DNA of 45,064 nt from Acidimicrobiaceae bacterium (lineage in GTDB: Bacteria; Actinomycetota; Acidimicrobiia; Acidimicrobiales; Bog-793). Both the position numbers and the translations under genes were made by a program. The notes beneath the pieces were generated by a model. The model was given only the letters and a program-made list of their open reading frames with translations. It was not told where the DNA came from and made no database searches. This document shows positions 1 through 7,216 of the stretch, one piece after another (within the stretch, counting starts at the first letter, position 1; each line of letters opens with the position of its first letter). Location: contig PLIM01000063.1 in the NCBI GenBank assembly GCA_003139355.1, forward strand, positions 1 through 45,064, written 5' to 3'.

Positions 1-116
1 TAGGGAGTTAGTGGCACCTCGGAAACGAGTGGGGTCTGAGGGCCTCTCGCGGCGCGGCGACAGCTCTGTAGATGACCACGGCCAGCCTGCACGGTGGTGA
101 GGAGTCGCAAACTCTC

Positions 117-1511
117 TCAGCTGGCTAGACGAAGATCCCGCTGACTGAGGATCTCCCGTCGTTCCGCTAGCTCGGTAAGTTGCTGTTTGGTTTCAAAGAT
201 GGCGATCACATGCGCGGCGAGCTGGCGTAAGACGTCGAGTTGACCGACGCTGAGCTGACGCGGCTTCGAGTCGATCACGCACAAGGTGCCGACAGCAGAG
301 CCATCGGGGGCAACTAGAGGAGCACCCGCGTAGAAGCGAATGTTGGGGTCTCCAGTCACGAGTGGATTAGCGGCGAAGCGTTCGTCAGTCGTGGCGTCGT
401 TCACAACTAGCAAGTGAGCCGGGTCCATGATGGCGTGGGCACAGAAGGCAAGGTCCCTCGTCGTTTCCGCCACCTTTAGCCCAACCCGAGCCTTGAACCA
501 CTGGCGCTCGGCGTCGACCAGGCTGACCGCCGACATGGGAGTCCCGCACACCTTGGCGGCGACGGCCGCGATCTCGTCGAAGAGGGCCTCGTAGGCGGTA
601 TCGAGGATTCGATAGCGCTGCAAGACCGCCAAGCGCTTGGCTTCGTTCGCGGGGATGGGCGCTCTTGTGGACATTCCGGTTTCGCGACCGGCAACGGTGA
701 CGGCATGTTGATGTTTGGTCACCCACGCAGTCAGCTCCTCGGCCGGAACCGGTCGGCTCCAGTGGTATCCCTGACCCTGGTCACACCCCATGAGGAGAAG
801 CAGGTTCAAGGCGTCCTGGGACTCGACCCCTTCGGCCACAACGTGTTTACCCAGCCCATGGACGAGCTCGATGATTCCATGGACGATATGGGCGTCGGCA
901 TTGTTGTCGACTACATCGAGGACGAAGGACTTGTCGATCTTGACCACCGACACCGGTAGCTTCGCGAGATAGGCCAGAGACGAAAACCCGGTGCCGAAGT
1001 CGTCAATGGCCATGACGAAGCCTCGCTCCGCCAGGGCGGTGAGTACGGCGATGGCTGCCTTCGGATCGGCCATGACCGACGTCTCAGTTATCTCCAGATC
1101 GAGGCCACGGTGGCTGATTCCGTGCCGATCGCATACGGCGGTGATCTTGTCCGGCAGGGAGGCATCAATCAAGGAACTCGCCGATAGGTTCACCGCCACT
1201 GGCAGATCGATGCGATTCGTCTGCCATTGGGCGTACTGGTCGGCTGCCTGGTCGAGGACGAAGTCGGTCAGCTCGGTCATGAGGCCGTTGCGCTCGGCGG
1301 CGGGGATGAAGTCGTCGGGGAAGATGAGGCCACGCTCGGGATGCTGCCAACGAACGAGAGCTTCGACGCCGAGCGCCTGCCCGGTGAACAGTCCGACTTT
1401 GGGCTGGTAGTAAACAACCATTTGACCTGCGGCAATCCCGTTCCGCAGCTCGGCGGCCTCGATCTCTAGATCCCCTTGCACCTGGGCCTCCCTTCTCGGG
1501 CCACACCGCAA
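117..1511 (-). CDS. EAL-GAF protein, putative c-di-GMP phosphodiesterase
   Basis: Predicted cytoplasmic enzyme that hydrolyses cyclic di-GMP. The EAL domain spans about residues 20-265 and keeps the expected catalytic residues: the EAL motif itself (E50), N108, E140 in LEITET, D170-D171 in DDFGTG, K191, and E227 in AEGVES. A GAF domain follows at about 290-450, of the type that normally precedes a GGDEF or kinase domain (RILDT, QWFKARVGL, FCAHAI). The order EAL then GAF with no GGDEF is unusual. The protein starts just before the EAL domain and ends in a short charged helix after the GAF, so it may be trimmed at both ends. The start is TTG at 1511; the frame is open up to a stop near 1575, but no better start is visible. 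Domain calls are firm; activity is inferred. Confidence 0.85.
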   Translation of the reverse strand: MRCGPRREAQVQGDLEIEAAELRNGIAAGQMVVYYQPKVGLFTGQALGVEALVRWQHPERGLIFPDDFIPAAERNGLMTELTDFVLDQAADQYAQWQTNRIDLPVAVNLSASSLIDASLPDKITAVCDRHGISHRGLDLEITETSVMADPKAAIAVLTALAERGFVMAIDDFGTGFSSLAYLAKLPVSVVKIDKSFVLDVVDNNADAHIVHGIIELVHGLGKHVVAEGVESQDALNLLLLMGCDQGQGYHWSRPVPAEELTAWVTKHQHAVTVAGRETGMSTRAPIPANEAKRLAVLQRYRILDTAYEALFDEIAAVAAKVCGTPMSAVSLVDAERQWFKARVGLKVAETTRDLAFCAHAIMDPAHLLVVNDATTDERFAANPLVTGDPNIRFYAGAPLVAPDGSAVGTLCVIDSKPRQLSVGQLDVLRQLAAHVIAIFETKQQLTELAERREILSQRDLRLAS

Positions 1512-1799
1512 GATGCCGGCTCTCCTGCCGACAAAGGTTCGAGGCGCGCCTCTGTCTCCTCTTCTCGTATCGACTCAGGACTGCTGAACCTTAAGTGGTT
1601 CTCCGAGTTTCAGCGGGGGCGACAGTGCGATCGTTGGTGGTGAGCTAGCCGGCGCGCATCGGCCCCCACGTTCGACCACCTGGCGCCCGGGCTGGCTTGT
1701 GGTGGAACCCCGGCCCAGAGGTGACGCCAAGGGCATACACGGACGAACAGGGCGCGGCCTCTTACGCCGTGGAGGACCGGGGCCGCTGTCAGAACTGCT

Positions 1800-2254
1800 T
1801 TACCGGGTATCGGAAAGCTCCGGGATGACAGGGACCGCCAGTGGCAGCAGTCCTCCGCTCCAGGCCTCGGACGACGAACCCGAGGCGACTCGTGTGTTGC
1901 CGTGTTTCGGACAGAGGACGACATCGGGCATGTCCAGCGTATCCCAGCCGAAGGGGCAACCGCAGGCGACGAGGAGCCGAAAGGCGGGGCGCCAGGGAGA
2001 ATGAGGCAGGAGACCTGCGGAGGGGGATGTGGCAACGCCGAAGCAGCCCCCGTTCGAGGGGCTAACTGATCCCAGGTCCGAGCGAGCGGCCCGGTTGCCG
2101 CAGGCAGAACTGTAGGAGCGTGAGCGCCGGTCGCGGTCCGAGCGGCCACCACGGCAGGATGGTTCGCGAGGAATGTCTCGGCTGCGGCGCTGAGCACGTC
2201 GAAAAGGTTGGCGGCGTGGCCGCTAACCGATCGGTTCGGCGTGGACTCGTCCAT
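1800..2254 (-). pseudogene. Unrecognised gene with apparent -1 frameshift
   Basis: An ATG at 2254 follows a GAGG ribosome-binding site and opens a frame with strong GC3 coding bias (alanine-rich helix, residues about 10-45). Near 2040-2050 the bias moves to the next frame, which continues to a TAA at 1800-1802. Adding one G to the five-G run (2047-2051 on the plus strand) joins the two parts into one protein of 151 residues. The second half has a cysteine/histidine set (CGCP, then CPKHG about 18 residues later) that could bind a metal. I do not recognise the family. It is either a real frameshift mutation or a homopolymer sequencing error. The unbroken first frame runs on to 1610, but that tail is arginine/serine-rich noise. 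Confidence 0.4.
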
Positions 2255-2597
2255 TTACGCCTCGATGCCTGGGCACTTCCATCCTCGGGCACTGCTCAGG
2301 GCGTGACTCGGTAGGCCCCGACGCCGCTTTCGCTGGGCTTGTGTATTCGCCGATGTAGGCCCTTCCCCGAGGCAAGAGACCATTCGGAGGCCGTCCGGCA
2401 CCCATAGGAGCGACGGCGCGCTGCAGACGGGTGATCGGGTGGCTGAGCGAGGTCTTGCGGGGCTGAGCCGGTAGTCGGGAATGGTCGTTGTGGTAATGGC
2501 GGTGCTCCCGCTGGTGGGCACCGCCCACACGGGAGCTCCGGACCTGGTCCTCACCGCTGCGCGCGCGACTAGACTTCCTGGCCTGGAAGGGGAGGCC
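2255..2597. other. Intergenic region between divergent genes
   Basis: 343 bases separate the frameshifted gene on the left from the CBS gene on the right. Long open frames on both strands here look like GC-rich shadows: they have no coding bias, no recognisable motif and no ribosome-binding site. A TAGACT hexamer at 2570-2575 could be a -10 element for the CBS gene, but no convincing -35 precedes it. I see nothing else. Confidence 0.3.
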
Positions 2598-3089
2598 ATG
2601 CTCTGCGTGAAGGACGTAATGCACACAGACTTGTGCCGTGTCGAGCCGGGGGAGACGGTCGCCGACGTGGCTCGAACCCTCATCTTTCACGGTGCGCAGT
2701 GCGCGCTCGTTGTCGAGGGGGAAGAGCTGCTCGGAATCGTCAGTGAACGGGACCTGCTCGGAATCGTCACCGAACGGGACCTGCTCAAGGCGGTGCTCCC
2801 GACGACGGCCGAGCTCAACGAGGCAGGTAGCTTCCGAGCGTTCAGCGATTTGGTTGCAGTGGCGCGAGATCACTTCGCGGCCCCCGTGGAGTCGGTGATG
2901 ACAAGACCGGTCCGGACCGTCGACCGTGACGCGGGCTTGATCCGAGCCCTCGGCACCATGCTCTCGGGACGGATCCACCATTTGCCCGTCGTCGGTCCCA
3001 AGGGTGAAGTGGTCGGCGTGGTGACGCAACCTGATCTCCTTCGGGCGGTCTTCATGGAGTGGCAGCGCGGCACCGGAGCGTCTCACTGA
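2598..3089 (+). CDS. CBS-domain pair protein
   Basis: A stand-alone pair of CBS domains, a module that usually binds adenine nucleotides and senses energy state. The first domain opens with VKDVMHTDLCRVEPGETVAD and the second with VESVMTRPVRTVDRDAGL; both end in the usual G(V/I)V..(R/P)DLL signature. The chosen ATG at 2598 sits just after a GGAAGGGGAGG ribosome-binding site and begins at the first CBS strand. The frame is open further upstream to 2481, but that stretch does not look coding. The first domain carries a perfect in-frame duplication of nine residues (LLGIVSERD / LLGIVTERD) right at the nucleotide-binding signature. No effector domain is fused, so the partner is unknown. Confidence 0.85.
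   Translation: MLCVKDVMHTDLCRVEPGETVADVARTLIFHGAQCALVVEGEELLGIVSERDLLGIVTERDLLKAVLPTTAELNEAGSFRAFSDLVAVARDHFAAPVESVMTRPVRTVDRDAGLIRALGTMLSGRIHHLPVVGPKGEVVGVVTQPDLLRAVFMEWQRGTGASH
2727..2780 (+). repeat. 27-bp in-frame tandem duplication inside CBS gene
   Basis: Two adjacent 27-nt units (2727-2753 and 2754-2780) differ at only two bases (agt versus acc, a serine to threonine change) and are followed by the first six bases of a third copy. The unit encodes nine residues, so the frame is kept. The conserved CBS end signature G-I-V-x-E-R-D-L-L occurs twice in a row. Confidence 0.9.
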
Positions 3090-3106
3090 GACGTTGCTCA
3101 TCGTCT

Positions 3107-3326
3107 TCACTCGGGGAGAAGTTCGAGTTCCCGCATGTGGCCCCCCTTGGCTGCGTGCCAGAGTCGCCCGGAGAGAATGGCCCACGCGTCCAAGGTGTTG
3201 ACGAAGTCGAGTGTCCCCTGAGCCGCATGGCCACCGAGATGGGTTGAGGTAAGAACGCTCAACCATTCGGCTCCGCCGTTGGTGCTCACGTAGAGGGTCT
3301 CGTCGGTGGCCGCGAGCCAGGTCGTA
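3107..3326 (-). pseudogene. Remnant of a beta-propeller (BNR/YCF48-like) gene
   Basis: The minus frame ending at 3107 reads as two consecutive propeller-like blades. One contains LYVSTNGGAEW, close to the Asp-box S-x-D-x-G-x-x-W. The next contains G-T-L-D-F-V-N-T-L-D-A-W-A followed by LWHAAKGGHMREL, in the position where LW.T.DGG.TWREL is expected. Only about 70 residues remain. An ATG or GTG at 3289 is the first start inside the frame, but the propeller pattern continues upstream of it. An eight-base repeat array at 3327-3350 then interrupts the region. I read this as a gene fragment beside phoU rather than an intact small protein. The match is by eye and moderate. Confidence 0.35.
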
Positions 3327-3350
3327 GGCGAGCAGGCGAGCAGGCGAGCA
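3327..3350 (+). repeat. Three perfect copies of an 8-bp repeat
   Basis: The unit GGCGAGCA occurs three times without a gap. Eight is not a multiple of three, so gain or loss of a copy shifts any frame crossing it. The array lies between the end of phoU and the propeller remnant. Confidence 0.85.
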
Positions 3351-3361
3351 CCCGCGGCCGA

Positions 3362-4033
3362 CTATTCCTCCGGCGGATCAAGGCTAAGGCTTGCCTTCGG
3401 CGGAAGGCTGGCAATGCGGCTGGCAAGGTTCACGGCGTGGTCACCCAAACGCTCGTAGAACCGGGCGAGAAGCGTGACCTGCGCGGCCACCGCGGTCGTC
3501 ATGACCCCACGAGCCACTTCTCCGGTGAGTCGTTCGTGAAGGATGTCGATCTCCTCGTCGTCTTCGTCCAGGGTGCTCAGCGGTGGAATCTGCGCACCGA
3601 ACGCGTCCGAAGCCGCCTTCCACATCTCGAGAGCGACCTCCGTCATGCGCTGGACGATGCCACGGCTGAGCGGGCTCATTTCGGCGCCGAGGTTGGCCAC
3701 CGCACGCTGGGCGATGTGCTCAGCCAGATCGGCGCTGCGTTCCAGCTCCGGCAAGATCTGGAGAATACCGATCAGCCTGCGTAGCTCGTCACCGGTTGGC
3801 GACTCGGTGTCGATCTGATCCCAGAGAGTCTGTTCGACATCGGACGTGAGCTCGTCGATCGACCGGTCCCCGTCCATCACCGCCCTACCCAAAGAAATGT
3901 CCCCGAGCAGCAGAGCCTGCGTCGCACTAGCGAGCGATTCGGTCACGAGAGCGAAGAGCTGCCCGACGCGGCGATCAACTGGTGATCCTTCGGACGACAC
4001 CTCCATCAAGGACGAACGATAACCAGGTGGCAC
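3362..4033 (-). CDS. phoU: PhoU phosphate signalling protein
   Basis: PhoU links phosphate transporters to the PhoR/SenX3-type sensor kinase and restrains the phosphate-starvation response when phosphate is plentiful. The protein has the two-repeat PhoU form: each half has a metal-site helix, seen here as ELERSADLAEHIA and FYERLGDHAVNLA. At 223 residues it is the usual length. The GTG at 4033 is preferred because the R-S-S residues then align with the conserved PhoU N-terminus; an ATG at 4006 is the alternative, and neither has a strong ribosome-binding site. It is divergent from a phosphate:H+ symporter, with a PHO-box-like repeat only 17 bases from the GTG. No pst genes are in the window, so PhoU may act here with the MFS symporter. 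Confidence 0.92.
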   Translation of the reverse strand: MPPGYRSSLMEVSSEGSPVDRRVGQLFALVTESLASATQALLLGDISLGRAVMDGDRSIDELTSDVEQTLWDQIDTESPTGDELRRLIGILQILPELERSADLAEHIAQRAVANLGAEMSPLSRGIVQRMTEVALEMWKAASDAFGAQIPPLSTLDEDDEEIDILHERLTGEVARGVMTTAVAAQVTLLARFYERLGDHAVNLASRIASLPPKASLSLDPPEE

Positions 4034-4049
4034 CTGGAATTACCAATGT

Positions 4050-4071
4050 GTTCATCTTGTGTTCACTTAGA
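4050..4071 (+). promoter_or_regulatory. PHO-box-like direct repeat
   Basis: Two 11-nt units, GTTCATCTTGT (4050-4060) and GTTCACTTAGA (4061-4071), lie head to tail. Each matches the conserved GTTCACC core of actinobacterial PhoP/RegX3 sites at six of seven positions, with the typical 11-nt spacing. The site lies between phoU and the phosphate symporter, where a phosphate-starvation regulator could control both. Confidence 0.65.
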
Positions 4072-4162
4072 TGTCGTCTAGAAGTCATTTGGAGTTGCGA
4101 AAGTAACGTGAAAGTGAATTTCTGGAAAGCGGAGCCACGACTCCGCCGGATGGAGACCCTCC

Positions 4163-5650
4163 TTGTTGCTTGGCGAACCTGAGAACGTGAAAGAGGGGCT
4201 CGCGCCCGTCACGATCAGCGACCTCTTAAATGAGGCGCCCAGGAGCAAATTTCACCGCCGGGTTGTCCTTATCTCTGGCATGGGCTTCTTCACCGACGCA
4301 TACGACCTGTTCGTCATCGGCACGGTCGCTGCCATCGTTACGACCCAATGGCACCTCAGCACTACCGAGGCGAGCTGGGTGACCGGCGCGGCTCTCCTGG
4401 GTGCCGTCGCCGGAGCCTTCGTATTCGGGAGGATCGCGGACGTCCTCGGTCGCAAGAGCGTCTACGCGTTGGTCGCGGGCATCATGATCGTCGGAGCGCT
4501 TGCCTCTGCGTTCTCCCCAAACTTCGTGTGCCTGGTCATGGCACGACTTGTGTTGGGCCTCGGTATCGGTGGCGACTACCCGGTCTCGGCGGTGCTCATG
4601 AGCGAGTACTCCAACAGGCGCGACCGCGGCCGTCTTGTAGGCATGGTCTTCTCGATGCAGGCGCTCGGGCTCATAGTTGGTCCGCTCGTGGGCTTGGCCC
4701 TGTTGTCCTCAGGGGTTACCCAGGCTCTCAGCTGGAGATTGTTGCTTGGCCTCGGCGCGGTTCCTGCAGCCGCCGTGATCTACCTGCGGGCAAAGATGCC
4801 AGAATCCCCGAGATTTCAAGCGCGTGTGCAAGGTGAGGGCCAGCGTGCAGCGCGCGAAGCAGCCGCTTTCTCCAAAGGCGTCTTCGATGCCTCGGCCGTG
4901 TCAGCCGAGGGCACGAGGCGCATGGGTTTCCGAGAGTTCCTGACCAATCCCCAGATGCTGCTCCTCTTGGTGGGCACGGCGGGAAGCTGGTTCCTCTTCG
5001 ATTACGCCTACTACGGGAACACCTTGTCACTGCCGGCGATCCTGAAAGGTGTCGACGCCCACGCAACCCTTGAGGCGAAACTTGCCTGGACCCTCGCAAT
5101 CTTCGTGGTATTCGCGGTGCCCGGCTACGCCTTGGCCGTCATGCGCATGGACAGAATTGGCCACAAACGGCTGCAACTGATCGGGTTCACGGTCATGGCT
5201 GTTGCTTTCATCGCCCTCGGCGCAATTCCCCGGCTCACTGCGACGGTTGTGCCCTTCCTGCTTGTCTTCGGGCTCAGCTACTTCTTCGTCGAGTTCGGGC
5301 CGAACACCACGACATTTGTCCTGCCGTCCGAAGTGTTCCCCGTGAGCATGCGTACGACCGGCCATGGCATCGCTGCGGGAGTCGGCAAACTCGGTGCGTT
5401 CATCGGGGTGTTCTTGGTGCCGCAACTCCAGCGGCACATCGGCTTGCGAGGCATGCTCCTCGTGGCGGCAGTTGCGTCGATACTTGGCTTCTCGTTGAGT
5501 CTCGTGCTGCCCGAGCCCGCCCGCCGAAGCCTCGAGCAGGTTTCGGGCGAGGATGACCAGCCGCCGCTGAGAGTGAGCAGCAGCAGGGCCGTCGCTCCCG
5601 CTTTGTCGCATGCTCCGTCCGTCTTTACCGAGCATCCTCTTCGAGGCTGA
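4163..5650 (+). CDS. MFS phosphate:H+ symporter (PHS family)
   Basis: A 12-helix major facilitator of 495 residues that probably imports inorganic phosphate with protons. The N-terminal signature GMGFFTDAYDLFVIG is the hallmark of the PHS family (Pho84-like, TC 2.A.1.9). Other family features are GRIADVLGRKSVY between helices 2 and 3, LGLGIGGDYPVSA in helix 4, and the FFVEFGPNTTTFVLPSEVFP block in the C-terminal half. The TTG start at 4163 has GGAG seven bases upstream; a GTG at 4187 is a weaker option. Its placement opposite phoU with a PHO-box-like repeat between them supports phosphate rather than a sugar or aromatic acid as substrate. The last 40 residues are a soluble tail. Confidence 0.88.
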   Translation: MLLGEPENVKEGLAPVTISDLLNEAPRSKFHRRVVLISGMGFFTDAYDLFVIGTVAAIVTTQWHLSTTEASWVTGAALLGAVAGAFVFGRIADVLGRKSVYALVAGIMIVGALASAFSPNFVCLVMARLVLGLGIGGDYPVSAVLMSEYSNRRDRGRLVGMVFSMQALGLIVGPLVGLALLSSGVTQALSWRLLLGLGAVPAAAVIYLRAKMPESPRFQARVQGEGQRAAREAAAFSKGVFDASAVSAEGTRRMGFREFLTNPQMLLLLVGTAGSWFLFDYAYYGNTLSLPAILKGVDAHATLEAKLAWTLAIFVVFAVPGYALAVMRMDRIGHKRLQLIGFTVMAVAFIALGAIPRLTATVVPFLLVFGLSYFFVEFGPNTTTFVLPSEVFPVSMRTTGHGIAAGVGKLGAFIGVFLVPQLQRHIGLRGMLLVAAVASILGFSLSLVLPEPARRSLEQVSGEDDQPPLRVSSSRAVAPALSHAPSVFTEHPLRG

Positions 5651-5834
5651 CACCGATCAGTTTCGCTGCCGTCGAGCTCTGCGCCCTCAATGTCATCTCC
5701 GGTGCGTTCGGACTGCTGCGATGAACGGTGCGTGCCGGCAGCGAGGGCTGGTCGCCCCAGGCCCCGGTTCGTGAACCTAGGCGTGGTTGATCTCCCGTTT
5801 GGCCCGGGATCGGACCGGTGACGCGCCAGAACAG

Positions 5835-5874
5835 CGCGCGACCGAAGGTTCTGTCATACGGGCACGGTCGCGCG
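5835..5874 (-). terminator. Hairpin between convergent genes
   Basis: A perfect 10-bp inverted repeat, CGCGCGACCG (5835-5844) and CGGTCGCGCG (5865-5874), encloses a 20-base loop. It lies just past the stop of the Gfo/Idh gene and downstream of the phosphate symporter, so it could stop transcription from either side. No T-run follows. Confidence 0.5.
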
Positions 5875-5883
5875 GTCGGAGGG

Positions 5884-6996
5884 CTAGTTGAGCGAATCCG
5901 GGTCCACGCCGGTGCCACCCGATGCACTGCTCGCGTATGCGGCCAGTGCGAAACGCAATATGTTGACGGCTTCGTCAACATTCCACAGCATCGGGCCTTC
6001 GCCTGTGTGGAGCCAGCGGAGCCAATGGCGGCCGGAATCCCGAAAACTGCTGGCCCAGTCGTCATCGAGAGCGTGGTAGGAGCGCATCTCCCCGTCGAGG
6101 TAGACCTCCAGGCTCGGCTGTTGGATACCGCGGCCGGTGCATCGGTTGACCCGCGCGTAACCGCGGCGGCCCGTGATCTCCCAGCGTTCGTCATTGGTGT
6201 AGTAGTCGGAACGCAGGTACATGTCGATCGCCAGGGTGATGTCCCAAACGCCGCGGATCCCATTGTGGTGTTCCCACACCAAGGTGGTGGGTGCGTCGAT
6301 CTCGATGCCGGGCACGACTTCGGTGGTGCCCACCCATGCCCGCACTTGCTTGATCGGACCGAACAGCCAGATCGCAGTCGCGAGCTTGTGCCAGCCGTCA
6401 TCGAACACGAGGGTGCCGCGGCCAAGTCGCATCTGCTGGAACTGCCACTCGTAGCTGCTCCCCGGGACGTCCCAGCCACCGCGGCCGCTGGCCACCATCT
6501 TCATGTGGTATCCGCTCACTTCGCCGAGTTCGCCTGACCCCACAATCTCCTTGAGCTTCATAAGTGGTTCGTAGAAGATGTAGTTCTCCATGACGCGCAG
6601 CAGCCGGTCGTTCGCCACCGCCGCGTTGAGCATCCGTTTCGCGCCGGCGAGGTCGTTGCAAATCGGCTTTTGAAGATTGACGTGCCAGCCGTAACCGAGG
6701 AGCTCCGGAACGCCATCGGCATGCAACGGAATCGGCAGCAGAGCCTCGACGGCGTCGACCTCGAGACCACTCGCCGCCAATTCCGCAGCGGAGGCGAATG
6801 TTCTGGCGGCTGGCCAGTCTGCCTGGCGCTGGGCGCAGCGCTCCTCGCTCGGATCGACCAGCGCCACGACCTCGACGTCGGGATTGTCAAGGTAAGCGCG
6901 CACGTTGAGGTCGTAGATGCGCCCAAGGCCCACGAACGCGGCGCGTACGGGCCTTTCATAGGGTACGAAGGTCGTTCTTGGGCCGGTTGCTGACAT
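5884..6996 (-). CDS. Gfo/Idh/MocA family oxidoreductase
   Basis: NAD(P)-dependent sugar or polyol dehydrogenase type protein of 370 residues. The N-terminal Rossmann fold begins with AAFVGLGRIYDLNVRAYL and has EVVALVDPSEERC at the end of strand 2. The usual E-K-P motif appears as QKPICNDLAGAKRML. The C-terminal domain has the beta-sheet form of the family, including WDVPGSSYEWQFQQM and a DDGWHKL segment that supplies the expected histidine. The glycine motif is G-L-G-R-I-Y rather than G-x-G-x-x-G. Substrate unknown. The ATG at 6996 is six bases from a TATTAT box, so the transcript is probably leaderless. It stands alone: the phosphate symporter converges on it and the flavoprotein gene diverges. 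Confidence 0.88.
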   Translation of the reverse strand: MSATGPRTTFVPYERPVRAAFVGLGRIYDLNVRAYLDNPDVEVVALVDPSEERCAQRQADWPAARTFASAAELAASGLEVDAVEALLPIPLHADGVPELLGYGWHVNLQKPICNDLAGAKRMLNAAVANDRLLRVMENYIFYEPLMKLKEIVGSGELGEVSGYHMKMVASGRGGWDVPGSSYEWQFQQMRLGRGTLVFDDGWHKLATAIWLFGPIKQVRAWVGTTEVVPGIEIDAPTTLVWEHHNGIRGVWDITLAIDMYLRSDYYTNDERWEITGRRGYARVNRCTGRGIQQPSLEVYLDGEMRSYHALDDDWASSFRDSGRHWLRWLHTGEGPMLWNVDEAVNILRFALAAYASSASGGTGVDPDSLN

Positions 6997-7002
6997 GGCG
7001 CA

Positions 7003-7008
7003 ATAATA
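7003..7008 (-). promoter_or_regulatory. -10 element of a probable leaderless promoter
   Basis: On the minus strand TATTAT ends six bases before the ATG at 6996, which places the start codon at or next to the transcription start. No clear -35 is visible and no ribosome-binding site fits, as is common for leaderless actinobacterial genes. Confidence 0.5.
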
Positions 7009-7216
7009 GGTCTGGACAGGACCCGCTCCGTCGTTCGAAGAAGCCGCGAGAGCTGTGTGTTCCTCTCATAGGTGTACGCGGGCGACGGGACCGAGGCCGG
7101 TGTCAACTAGTCTCTCGCGGTATCGAAGGACCGACCGCGGCCATGCAAGTCAGTGACGGCTATCGAAGGCTCCGAGTCAGGTGTCGCGCGCATGGAGCCC
7201 TGGCCGAGGTCGAACG

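Noticed and set aside
2223-3266. Open minus frame of 347 codons over the CBS gene
   Set aside because: It is antisense to a clear CBS-pair protein; composition is arginine/histidine-rich and has no domain pattern.
3090-3361. Possible CRISPR or iteron array from the short repeats near 3330
   Set aside because: Only three 8-bp copies with no spacers; simple tandem slippage explains it.
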